The notes below the pieces were generated by a model, which was not told the origin of the DNA, ran no database searches, and saw only the letters and a list, made by a program, of their open reading frames with translations. Both the position numbers and the translations under genes were made by a program. DNA of 64,000 nucleotides from Candidatus Trichofilum aggregatum (GTDB lineage: Bacteria > Chloroflexota > Anaerolineae > Promineifilales > Promineifilaceae). The stretch is taken from positions 6,609 through 70,608 of the forward strand of contig JADJUV010000038.1 of the NCBI GenBank assembly GCA_016716885.1. The letters run 5' to 3'. Positions 7,690 through 15,354 of the stretch are shown piece after piece. Position 1 is the stretch's first letter. Every line of letters starts with the position of its first letter.

Positions 7690-8914
7690 TCACGTATTAT
7701 GTATCATCCCCAATGCCTCGATCAGCCGATCTGTGTCTTGCGGCCGCGCTACACTTACCCTTATACAATTCTCCAGCCCCGGTTTGGCAAAATAGCGTAC
7801 CAGGATACCTTCTCGTTCCAGGGCCAGCTTCAGTTCCAGGGCGTCCCGGCCCACCACGCGGCAAAGGATGAAGTTGGCCTGGCTGGGGGTGGGGATGAGG
7901 TAAGGGATGGTGCGGAGCGCGGCCGCGAGTCGTTCCCGTTCTTTTACCAACAAATCCCTCTTTTCGCGTAGCCATTTTTTATCTTCCTAACGACACCAAT
8001 GCCGTTACCGTCGCCGCCACATTCACGTTGTACGGCTGTTTGATCTTCCACAACTGCTCAATCAACCACAACGGAAACGCCCCATACCCCACGCGCAACC
8101 CGGCCAACCCTGCCAGCTTGCTAAACGTGCGGAGTATCACCAGGTTATCGTAATCGCGCACCCAGGAGATGCGGCTGGCGGGGGAGAGAGATTGGGAGAT
8201 TGAGAGACTGAGAGACTGAGAGACTGAGAGATTGAGAGACTGCTGTTCTGTAACTTGAAACCTGGAACTTGAAACCTGGGACTCGAAACTCGAAACTCGA
8301 AACTCAGAACTCGAAACTTGAAACTCCACATACGCCTCATCCAACACCACCAGCAGGGGCAGTGCCAGGATGCGGCGCAGGTCGGTGTCGTTGATGGTGG
8401 AGCCGTCGGGGTTGTTGGGGGAGCAGAGGTAGATGAGTTTGGGGGTGGGGGAGTGGGTCGCGGCCGCGATAATCCCCTCTACATCCAGCGAAAAATCAGC
8501 CCGACGGGGCACGTTGATCAGGTGGGCACTGTTGACATGGGCGGTGAACGGGTACATGCCAAAGCTGGGCGGGCAGTTGATAATGCCATCACCGGGGTTG
8601 ATAATCGCCCGCGCCACGATGTCAATCAGCTCATCCGCCCCGGCTCCCGCCAGCAGATACTCCTTCGGCACACCTGTCATCCCCACCAACGCTTCCCGCA
8701 ACTGGTTCGACTCCGGGTCAGGGTAAATGTGGAAAAATTTCCCTTCCGCCAGGGCCGCCAATGCTTTCGGCGAAGGGCCATACGGGTTTTCGTTGGCATC
8801 CAGTTTGATGATTTCTTCCACCGGACGCCCCAGCCGCGCCGACAACACCTCAAACGGCACAATCGGGGTATACGGCTCCATCGCCACAATGTCAGGTCTT
8901 AAAAGTTGTTGCAT
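7690..8914 (-). CDS. hisC: Histidinol-phosphate aminotransferase with in-frame repeat insert and one frame break
   Basis: PLP enzyme converting imidazole acetol phosphate to histidinol phosphate. Motifs: DANENPYGPSP near the N-terminus, SPNNPDG, DEAYVEF, and the PLP lysine in RTFSKLAGLAGLRVGYG. About 46 Ser-rich residues (FQVSSSEF ... SLSLSISQSLS) follow DEAYVEF, encoded by the composite repeat also found in hisF. The frame stops after TVTALVSLGR (7979), but the C-terminal domain continues in another frame (WLREKRDLLVKERERL ... LIEALGMIHNT, to 7690). Removing one base near 7985 restores SLEDKKW, as in relatives, so a base error or recent mutation is likely. ATG 8914 or GTG 8920. Confidence 0.9.
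8184..8320. repeat. Composite short-period repeat inside hisC
   Basis: An array of GAGACTGA units followed by CTTGAAACCTGGAA and CTCGAAACT units, about 137 bp, with the same composition and orientation as the one in hisF. It is translated in the same frame as in hisF, giving FQVSSSEF and SLSLS(V/I)SQS. Confidence 0.9.
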
Positions 8915-8920
8915 ATCCAC

Positions 8921-9215
8921 GTCTCTGGCCCATGAGCGGGACGGGCCGCAACGCGCCGTGGGACGGCACTGGGTGGTTGGCCCTCAAGTGGGGTGTCGTT
9001 TGCCTGCCGGGCCGGCGGGAAAGGTCGCGGGGCGCGGTGTGGTTAGCAAGACAAAGGTAGAATCGCTCTGTAGATCTCATCGAGGCCTCGTCAAACCTCA
9101 CAAATCCAGCCGCATCCGGTATGTAAAAAGGTGAATCCCGCCGAAAAGGGGGGTTGTAAAAACATTTAGCTCAACAGGAACTCGAAACTCTGAACTCCAA
9201 ACTCGGAACTATTTC
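8921..9215. other. Intergenic gap within the his operon
   Basis: No gene recognised. The left part (8930-9050) is GC-rich and could be structured, but I could not match it to RNase P, tmRNA or a riboswitch. The right end (9176-9210) is a short array of the CTCGAAACT repeat family, starting a few bases beyond the acetyltransferase stop. Confidence 0.5.
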
Positions 9216-9725
9216 TTACAGGTACAAAACCATGTGGTACTCATCCACATACCGGTCATCTAGCTTCAACGCCTTTTTCTCCTCGGCCCAAATCTGGAAA
9301 CCGAAGGATTGATAGAGGCGGATCGCGGCCGCGTTCCCCGTCGCCACACTGAGTTGTACCTGTTCTACCTGGGGAATGTTACGGGCAAATTGCACAATTT
9401 CGCGCATGAGGGCCTGGGCAATGGCGCGGCCGCGCCATTGCGGATGCACCATCACTCCCCAAACCTGCGCCTGATGACCCGTCTTTTTGCGGCCGCGATG
9501 ATTCAAACTCGTCACCCCAGCCAGTTGCCCGTCCATAAACGCCCCCAGGGTAATGTTATTGGGCAGAACCCGCCGCTCGGCCAGCATATCCCGCACCAAC
9601 GACACATCCTGCTGGCTCTCTTCCTCATACGAACTACCAAACGCCTCCGGGTGTAATTGCAACCCCAACAGCCGCAATTCCCGAAACGCGGCCGCGTCCT
9701 CTGGCACTAACTCTCGAATAATCAT
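9216..9725 (-). CDS. GNAT-family N-acetyltransferase
   Basis: Acetyl-CoA-dependent acetyltransferase of 169 residues, target unknown. The acetyl-CoA loop is visible as VHPQWRGRAIAQAL (residues about 92-105), preceded by the beta-4 strand QVWGVMV and followed by the typical NAAAIRLYQSFGF motif. It lies between hisD and hisC on the same strand, so it is probably co-transcribed with the his genes; nothing shows that it acts in histidine synthesis. Four GCGGCCGC palindromes occur in 510 bp, in the Ala and Arg-Gly-Arg frames. Confidence 0.88.
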   Translation of the reverse strand: MIIRELVPEDAAAFRELRLLGLQLHPEAFGSSYEEESQQDVSLVRDMLAERRVLPNNITLGAFMDGQLAGVTSLNHRGRKKTGHQAQVWGVMVHPQWRGRAIAQALMREIVQFARNIPQVEQVQLSVATGNAAAIRLYQSFGFQIWAEEKKALKLDDRYVDEYHMVLYL

Positions 9726-9768
9726 AATGAATCCTTATGGACCAGGCGGGAAAAGACTCTGGACGCGG

Positions 9769-9836
9769 ATTGAACTCTAGGAACGGATAAGAAGATGCGA
9801 GAGTTCCTAGAGTTCCTCTCAGTTCCTACAAGTTCC
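9769..9836. repeat. GAGTTCCTA repeat array at the hisD 3' end
   Basis: GAACTCTAGGAAC is followed by several GAGTTCCTA/CAGTTCCTA units in inverted relation. The final hisD codons (RRNL and stop, 9826) are read from the array. Confidence 0.8.
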
Positions 9837-11142
9837 TTCTTCGCGCCGCCATCCCATGCCCCATCAACCCTTCCGCCTGCGCCAGCCGCTCCGCCGGGCC
9901 GCACAGTTCAGCCGATGTGGCGTCACTCAGGTTGATGAGGCTGATAATTTTGACGAAATCCACCACCGATAGGGGCGAGGCAAAGCGGGCCGTACCGCTG
10001 GTAGGCATGACATGGCTGGGGCCAGCCACATAATCCCCCAACACCTCGAAGGAGCGTTCGCCCAGGAAGATGCCCCCGGCGTTGTGGATATGCTCCACCC
10101 ATTCCTGCGGGTTGGCGGTGGCGATACACAGATGCTCCGGGGCAAACTCCGAGGCCAACTGCGCCGCCTGGGCCACCGATTCGGTCAGCACGATGCCGCC
10201 TTGATGGCTCAACGCGGCCGCGATCACCTCGGCTCTCGGTAACTCTTCTAACTGCCGGGCCACTTCCGCCTGTACCGCTTCCGCCAGCGGCCGCGACGGG
10301 GTGAACAAAATCGCCGTCGCCAGCAAATCATGCTCCGCCTGGGCCAGCAAATCGGCCGCGACCCAGGCCGGGTTGGCCGTCTCATCGGCGACCACGGCAG
10401 TTTCGGTGGGGCCGTACAGCCCATCAATGCCGACGAGGCCATATACCTGCTGTTTGGCCAGGGTAACGAACAGATTGCCCGGCCCCACGATTTTGTCCAC
10501 ACGGGAGATGCTCTCCGTACCGAAGGCCAACGCCCCGACCGTCTGTGTTTCGCCCAAGGGAATGACCGTCTCGATGCCGATGAGGTGCGCGGCCGCGAGA
10601 ATCACATCGGGTACACGTCCATCCTTGCCCGGTGGCGTGGCGACGATAATCTCCGGTACACCCGCCACCTGGGCCGGAATCGCCCCCATGAGCAAGGATG
10701 AGGGCAGGGGGGCCGTGCCGCCGGGCACATAAACGCCCACCCGTTGCAACGGCACGATGCGTTGGCCCAACTGCCCATCGGCGGTCATCCAGGAGCGAAT
10801 GGGTTGCTGGCTGTGGAAGGCGCATACTCGTTCGGCAGAGAGGCGCAGGGCGGAAAGGAGATCGGTGGGGAGTCGGGTTGCGGCCGCGCTGATTGCCTCT
10901 TTGTCCACAAACAAACTCTCTAACCGCACGCCATCAATGCGGGCTGTCCACTCCCACAGGGCCGTATCCCCCCGCTGGCGGATGTCCTGCAAAATGCGCC
11001 GCACTGCCGCTTCCGGTGACAACGGCTCCTTAAACACCCGCAAAATTCCCGCCTTCACCGCTGGCGGCACATCCGGCTCCAACGCCCTGTCCCGCCGCAA
11101 AATCGTTTTTTGTGCTTCTTGCCATGACAAAATCGTTAACAT
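9826..11142 (-). CDS. hisD: Histidinol dehydrogenase
   Basis: Zn-dependent, NAD-linked four-electron oxidation of histidinol to histidine. Family signatures visible: GTAPLPSSLLMGAIPAQVAG, VDKIVGPGN, DEKA-type region IVADETANP, and the catalytic segment SEFAPEHLCI followed by GAIFLG-like GGIFLGERS and GPSHVMPTSGTARF. About 438 residues, standard. ATG 11142 is chosen because AAGGA lies 8-9 nt upstream; ATG 11166 is also in frame. The end ARRRNL is partly read from the GAGTTCC repeat. Second structural his gene after hisG. Confidence 0.95.
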   Translation of the reverse strand: MLTILSWQEAQKTILRRDRALEPDVPPAVKAGILRVFKEPLSPEAAVRRILQDIRQRGDTALWEWTARIDGVRLESLFVDKEAISAAATRLPTDLLSALRLSAERVCAFHSQQPIRSWMTADGQLGQRIVPLQRVGVYVPGGTAPLPSSLLMGAIPAQVAGVPEIIVATPPGKDGRVPDVILAAAHLIGIETVIPLGETQTVGALAFGTESISRVDKIVGPGNLFVTLAKQQVYGLVGIDGLYGPTETAVVADETANPAWVAADLLAQAEHDLLATAILFTPSRPLAEAVQAEVARQLEELPRAEVIAAALSHQGGIVLTESVAQAAQLASEFAPEHLCIATANPQEWVEHIHNAGGIFLGERSFEVLGDYVAGPSHVMPTSGTARFASPLSVVDFVKIISLINLSDATSAELCGPAERLAQAEGLMGHGMAARRRNL

Positions 11143-11184
11143 CGTAACATCCTTTTTCTGAAGCATCTATTCAGGTATCAGAAC

Positions 11185-11890
11185 TCATTTCCGCTGTGTA
11201 TGCCTTTGAAACTGTCTTGTGAGTCTAATCCTGCTTGAGTGCACGTCAGTCCCAGGCGCATAAACCTGAATGGTGGTGACAATTACCCCAAGATTGACTC
11301 TTGTCTGTGATACGTCATCCCAGGCTGTGCGTTGTGGATTGTCCGGCCAATAACGGATCGCCATTGGATCACCTCTTTCCAGCCGATAGAACATAGTGTC
11401 CGAGATGGTTCGTGTGGTTTGGTATGTACGATCTTCTCCTACATATTGCAATGCCACATGATGGATTGTATGCCTTCTGCTATGAGTTACATATATGTCA
11501 ACAATGGTAGCTGTTGTGGATATACCAAATTGGTTGACAATGATTTCCTCATAGCGGGAATCGTGAATGCCAACTGTAAACCCCAATAAAACAAAGAGCG
11601 ACAAGAAAAGTGAACCAAGTTTGACAAGAGGTTCATCGCTCTGCTTCTTATGGTTTTTCCACCAGCTATAAAGGATGAGGACTATCTGAATAAAGCAGAG
11701 TAAAAGGGGAATGATCAGGGCATAGAACAAACGCCGCGATGGGATCTGGTCAATCATGTAAAGCAATATGGCCCAAGCCAGAAAAAGAGCCACGATGGGT
11801 GGCGCAATGTAGCGAAAGAAATAGTGCCAACGCCGTTTTTGCTCCTTCTATCCGGCTTCGTTTTTCACTTTCCCACTTTCTCCAGGCCAT
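11185..11890 (-). CDS. DUF3592-like membrane protein, probable one-base break near the start
   Basis: Small membrane protein of unknown function. Two hydrophobic helices (FLAWAILLYMI region and FYALIIPLLLCFIQIVLIL) and a third (LFLSLFVLLGFTVGI) precede an extracytoplasmic beta domain with DPMAIRYWPDNPQRTAW, which resembles the end of DUF3592 domains. The open frame begins at a GTG at 11793 without a ribosome site, but an ATG at 11890 (MAWRKWESEKRSR) joins it if one A is added to the A5 run at 11836-11840. It lies between hisG and hisD on the same strand; no evident role in histidine synthesis. Confidence 0.65.
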
Positions 11891-11930
11891 AATCTTTGCC
11901 TCGTTTGTCGCTTGCCGTTTACTGCTCACT

Positions 11931-12060
11931 TCCTAACCTGGACAAGCCAGAATCAAAAAGAAGGAACACAGAGGGCACAGAGAAGACACAGAGATACACG
12001 GAGATTTGTAAATGCTTCTCTGTGAACCTCTGTGCCTTCACCTCTGTGTTCTCTGTGTAG
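11931..12060. repeat. Dispersed 23-bp unit plus ACACAGAGA inverted array
   Basis: A 23-bp sequence (11931-11953, starting TCCTAACCTGGAC) is identical to 63086-63108. It is followed by GGAACACAGAGG/CACAGAGA units and then their inverted form (CTTCTCTGTG, CCTCTGTG). The last hisG codons (TTQRTQR and stop) are read from the inverted arm. Confidence 0.8.
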
Positions 12061-13072
12061 TTGATTCGTCAGGACCTAACGCCGCCACCATCTGCTGATA
12101 CCGCTCCGGTTCTTCCTCAAAAATGTAGGTTACAGGGGTAACGATGACGCCACTACCACCAATGGCGCGGAGTTCGGCGATGGTTTGGGTGAGCTGATTT
12201 TTCCGCACCACGATGTTGATAGCAAACCAACCCGATTCCCCCTGACCACCGGGCGGAAACACCGGGGAGATGGTTGGCCCTTGCAAGCCGCTGAGGTGGG
12301 GTTGAGTGGTTAGCCGTTGGGCGATGGTCTGGGGGGAATCGCCGCGCATGTTGGCAAAAACAAGGTGGCACTCTTGGGCACGTAGATGGGCTTCGATGTA
12401 TTCTAGAAGATCACGCGCGGCCGCGAGCACCTCACTTCTCTTCTGCAAACTCTCCCGATGGGCAATCAGGCAGGCTTGTGAGTGGAGAATGATGCCATCG
12501 GGTAGCGGCCGCAGATGGTTATCGCGCAGTGTCGTGCCACTCGATACCAGGTCAGCAATCAAATCGGCCGTGCCAATGACCGGGGCAATTTCCAGTGTGC
12601 CTTCGGCGTTGATGAGCCGGTATGGCGCGATGCCATGTTCATCCAGGAAGCGGCTCGTCAGGTTGGGGAACTTCGTCGCCACGCGCAACGGGTCATCAGC
12701 TTTGTCGCTGGCTTTCTGGCGCAAACCGTCCAGGTCGGCCACCGCCCACGCTTCAGGGACAGCGATTTGCAGGCGGCAGGGGCCAAAACCCAGGGCATCA
12801 TGCAGGGTGAGGATGGCGTCGTGGCCGTTGCGTTTTTCGGCCAGCATGTCCAGCCCGGTGATGCCAAAATCTACACTCCCCTGTTGCACACTGGTGACGA
12901 TGTCGCCGGGGCGTTGGAAGAGAATGGTGAGAGCGGGCAGAGAGGGGATCGCGGCCGCGTACTGGCGCGGATTGGGACGGTACACTTTCAGGCCACAATT
13001 GGCGAGAAACTGGTTGGCCTCATCGGCCAAAAGACCTTTACTGGGGAGAGCGAGACGAATATCTGTACGCAT
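12038..13072 (-). CDS. hisG: ATP phosphoribosyltransferase, long form
   Basis: First committed step of histidine synthesis: ATP and PRPP to phosphoribosyl-ATP. N-terminal bilobal catalytic domain (LALPSKGLL, VDFGITGLDML, and the PRPP loop GTADLIADLVSSGTTLRDN near residue 178). A C-terminal domain of about 100 residues (INIVVRKNQL, GGSGVIVTPV) is the allosteric histidine-binding domain of the long form, so no HisZ is needed. ATG at 13072 is preferred; a TTG at 13093 is in frame. First structural gene behind the attenuator. The final seven residues come from the ACACAGAGA repeat. Confidence 0.95.
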   Translation of the reverse strand: MRTDIRLALPSKGLLADEANQFLANCGLKVYRPNPRQYAAAIPSLPALTILFQRPGDIVTSVQQGSVDFGITGLDMLAEKRNGHDAILTLHDALGFGPCRLQIAVPEAWAVADLDGLRQKASDKADDPLRVATKFPNLTSRFLDEHGIAPYRLINAEGTLEIAPVIGTADLIADLVSSGTTLRDNHLRPLPDGIILHSQACLIAHRESLQKRSEVLAAARDLLEYIEAHLRAQECHLVFANMRGDSPQTIAQRLTTQPHLSGLQGPTISPVFPPGGQGESGWFAINIVVRKNQLTQTIAELRAIGGSGVIVTPVTYIFEEEPERYQQMVAALGPDESTTQRTQR

Positions 13073-13079
13073 ATTGATT

Positions 13080-13135
13080 GGAGCGGTCAGCAAGTCGGCT
13101 AGTCAGCCGGTCAGCTAAAATGCTGAAATGCTGAC
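13080..13135. repeat. GTCAGC/GCTGAC repeat array upstream of hisG
   Basis: Several GGTCAGC, AGTCAGCCGGTCAGCT and GCTGAAATGCTGA units, partly inverted, between the attenuator and hisG. A similar array lies at about 40080-40130. Confidence 0.6.
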
Positions 13136-13148
13136 TGAGCTCATTGCG

Positions 13149-13189
13149 TAAATAAAAACACCCTTCCTATTTTGCACAGGAAGGGTGTT
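13149..13189 (-). terminator. his operon attenuator (intrinsic terminator)
   Basis: On the minus strand AACACCCTTCCT (13189-13178 pairing with 13168-13157) forms a perfect 12-bp stem with a 9-nt loop, followed by TTTATTT. It lies 28 nt after the leader-peptide stop and upstream of hisG, the position expected for an attenuator controlled by ribosome stalling at His codons. I did not find a convincing antiterminator stem by eye. Confidence 0.9.
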
Positions 13190-13217
13190 GGTCTGTTACG
13201 AAAATTCTGGTTTGAAC

Positions 13218-13298
13218 CTAACGCGCCACCAATCCACGGCAAAACGGCCTCGCAAGCGGGGTGTGATGATGGTGGAAATGGTGTGTGGGGTTCAGCAT
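13218..13298 (-). CDS. hisL: his leader peptide
   Basis: 26-codon reading frame from ATG 13298 to TAG 13218. It begins MLNPTHHFHHHHTP, with His codons at positions 6, 7, 9, 10, 11 and 12, then LARPFCRGLVAR. Six His in seven residues is the signature of a his leader peptide. When charged tRNA-His is scarce the ribosome should stall here and prevent formation of the downstream terminator hairpin. There is no Shine-Dalgarno sequence; the promoter -10 box ends 7 nt before the ATG, so the message may begin at the start codon (leaderless). The mechanism is established in enterobacteria; its use here is inferred. Confidence 0.9.
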   Translation of the reverse strand: MLNPTHHFHHHHTPLARPFCRGLVAR

Positions 13299-13305
13299 GG
13301 CGAAA

Positions 13306-13334
13306 ACTATAACATAGCCCTGAACTGCAAGCAA
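13306..13334 (-). promoter_or_regulatory. his operon promoter
   Basis: On the minus strand TTGCTT (13334-13329), a 17-bp spacer and TATAGT (13311-13306). The predicted start is at or next to the A of the leader-peptide ATG at 13298. Confidence 0.65.
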
Positions 13335-13714
13335 CCGAAAAGTAAATGACGAAAGTTACAGTTGAGCGTTAAACGCACCGGGTTATTTGGTCCCCCTTGG
13401 CTCGCAGTTGTCGGTGTTCACCACACCCCCAGGCGACCCTCACCCCCCTTTGGCCTCCTACCAACGATCACCATTCATCCCGCCCGCTCTCGACACCACC
13501 ACTGCCTTTAGCACCTCTCAAAATTTGGTGGGATCAAAGAAACCACCCAGATAACGAACCACCTACAGCAGACACCTTCTGTGACGAGGGTTCCTGTTCA
13601 ACAACCCGTCGCCCGCCCCCCCCCCTACCACCCTTCACCACACCTTTACTGTGGCCGGTGTCCTGACCGAGCGCACACGGGAGCCCTAATGTACCACACA
13701 TCACGCATCATCCG
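13335..13714. other. Intergenic gap, nothing recognised
   Basis: About 380 bp between the his promoter and the end of the next minus-strand gene. It is C-rich on the plus strand with runs of C, and the open frame across it has no ribosome site and unnatural composition. I see no RNA gene or clear terminator. Confidence 0.5.
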
Positions 13715-15016
13715 CTACTTCTCATCAGAGATGGGCAACTGGGTCAGGAAACTACCCCCATCAAAGGTGTAGAGCCGCAGTTGGGTGTTTTCGGCGTCCC
13801 CTTGCACCCAGGAAATCGTGCCATCAGCGCGGGTACGGAAGGAGTCGTCCCGGTTGCCCCAGCGGATACCCGCCGAACTGACTTCCTCGGCGGGGAAGAT
13901 GAAATTGCCACTGCCGTCTACAACCGCCAGGTGGTAGGCATTGTTGTTTGTGGTCATCCAACCCACTAGATACCGTTCCGGGCCACCCCCTGTGCCCAAT
14001 CGGGCCATCACCGGGTCCCGCTCGGTGCTGCCATCCGTTTGTGTCAACCAGACAAAACTGCTCTGCAAATTGGCCTGGATGGTGGCGAAGGCGATCCCCT
14101 GGCCGTTACAGCAGGGCCGATCGACGGCGTTGAAGACGAGTTTCCAGGAGTTGGTGCTGAGGGCTAACTGGCCGAGTTGAGCGGAAGCGAGACCGCCACA
14201 GTTGCCATCGGCTTCATAAATGCGCTGGTTATCATTGATGAGAATGCCCTTGGTAGCGTAACAATCACTGGAGCAAACGGCAATAAAGTCGTCCAGACCA
14301 GGGTGGTAACTGACAAGTTGGGCCATGGAGTGGGAACAACCCCAGCCCCAGCCACCGGTCTGAACCGCGCCGCTGTCATTAACGTAGGTAAGCTGGTCGC
14401 CGTAGTGCCCACCACCGGTGATGGTGTAGTAGGCCAGGTATTGGCCGTTGCCGTAGGTCAGACGACCATCGCCGAGCCAAAAGTCGGGAATGTTACCCGG
14501 ATTGTTCAGATTGGTAGCCCAGGTTTCACTGCCGTTGCTGGCCCGCCGGGATAACCACATGATGTCGGTAGCCGGATCAAAGAGGAGCACGGCGAAGGAG
14601 TTGTCGTTGTGGGCGAATAACCCCCGGACTTCGCGGCCGCTAAAGTCAATCGTTGTCTGAATGGCACTGCCCGAGATGAACGAGGCGTGGCCGTTGCCAC
14701 TGTTGTCCGTCCAGCCAATCAGGGTACGGCCATCGGTCAATGGGGCGTGGTAGAGGGGTGGGCCGATGAGGCAACCACTCCAGGTACACCAACTCCCGGT
14801 CGCGGCCGCGAGAGGATGCGGCAAGGTAATTTGGGTTGTCTGGGTTGCTCCCTTCATGGTGACCGGGCTTACCATAAGGGGCAAGTGGGTGAAGGTTGAG
14901 TTGACTTTGTCACTGGTGGCCTGTAAAGGCAGGGTTTGAATGAAGAAGAAAAGGGCTACAAGGAGCGTTGATAAAAGAGTAAACCAACCAAACTGCCAAT
15001 ATCGTTTCCGAGACAT
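13715..15016 (-). CDS. Secreted protein of unknown function
   Basis: Exported protein of about 433 residues; not recognised. ATG 15016 is chosen because AGGAGG lies 6 nt upstream and MSRKRYWQFGWFTLLSTLLV gives a signal peptide. The mature part has recurring short beta-type segments with aromatic and Asp/Gly turns (GWTDNSGNGHASF, LLFDPATDIMWLSRR, YLAYYTITGGGHYGD, YLVGWMTTNNNAYHLAVVDG, ISWVQGDAENTQLRLYTFDG), consistent with a beta-propeller. A conserved-looking Cys cluster (CTWSGC, CSSDCYA, CCNG) suggests disulfides. Probably extracellular. Confidence 0.75.
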   Translation of the reverse strand: MSRKRYWQFGWFTLLSTLLVALFFFIQTLPLQATSDKVNSTFTHLPLMVSPVTMKGATQTTQITLPHPLAAATGSWCTWSGCLIGPPLYHAPLTDGRTLIGWTDNSGNGHASFISGSAIQTTIDFSGREVRGLFAHNDNSFAVLLFDPATDIMWLSRRASNGSETWATNLNNPGNIPDFWLGDGRLTYGNGQYLAYYTITGGGHYGDQLTYVNDSGAVQTGGWGWGCSHSMAQLVSYHPGLDDFIAVCSSDCYATKGILINDNQRIYEADGNCGGLASAQLGQLALSTNSWKLVFNAVDRPCCNGQGIAFATIQANLQSSFVWLTQTDGSTERDPVMARLGTGGGPERYLVGWMTTNNNAYHLAVVDGSGNFIFPAEEVSSAGIRWGNRDDSFRTRADGTISWVQGDAENTQLRLYTFDGGSFLTQLPISDEK

Positions 15017-15292
15017 GGTAAACCTCCTGATGGAAACATGATGCAACCAGCCAACGTCACTTTCACTGAAAGAAGCCACGAATTACCCGAATTTTCCTCT
15101 GGTGGAACCGGTGGGTTCCCCCCGGGACCCCCCGCGAGCCCGCCGCCCCCGCTGAAGAACGCGCCCCCAAAAGGGGGGGCCCCGGCCGGCGGCACTTGGC
15201 GTTCTTTGCGGCTTTGCGTGAATTTTCTTAGCCAGTGCCGGGCAACAGGAACCTTAACTTTCGTTTTATTACGTGTTTGAGGGCAATAACAG

Positions 15293-15322
15293 CCAAGAGC
15301 CTGGTTTTGGGCCAGGCTCTTG
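15293..15322. repeat. 12-bp hairpin downstream of the E1-like gene
   Basis: CCAAGAGCCTGG pairs with CCAGGCTCTTGG around a short loop. It lies about 30 bp beyond the E1-like gene stop on the minus strand. No U tract follows on either strand, so terminator function is uncertain. The adjacent stretch 15100-15200 is unusually C/G-rich with long homopolymer runs. Confidence 0.6.
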
Positions 15323-15354
15323 GGGGGTAAACGGTAATTATTGCGGGGTGCGGT

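Noticed and set aside
4951..8320. Insert segments in hisF and hisC as separate small genes
   Set aside because: They are in frame with conserved his protein on both sides and have no start signals of their own.
8930..9060. GC-rich stretch as RNase P or another structured RNA
   Set aside because: The conserved RNase P and tmRNA core sequences could not be found on either strand.
13080..13300. T-box riboswitch upstream of hisG
   Set aside because: No T-box antiterminator consensus or specifier loop could be seen; the His-rich leader peptide explains the terminator better.
13397..13666. 89-codon open frame in the C-rich gap
   Set aside because: Pro/His-rich composition from C runs, no ribosome site, and no resemblance to a protein family.
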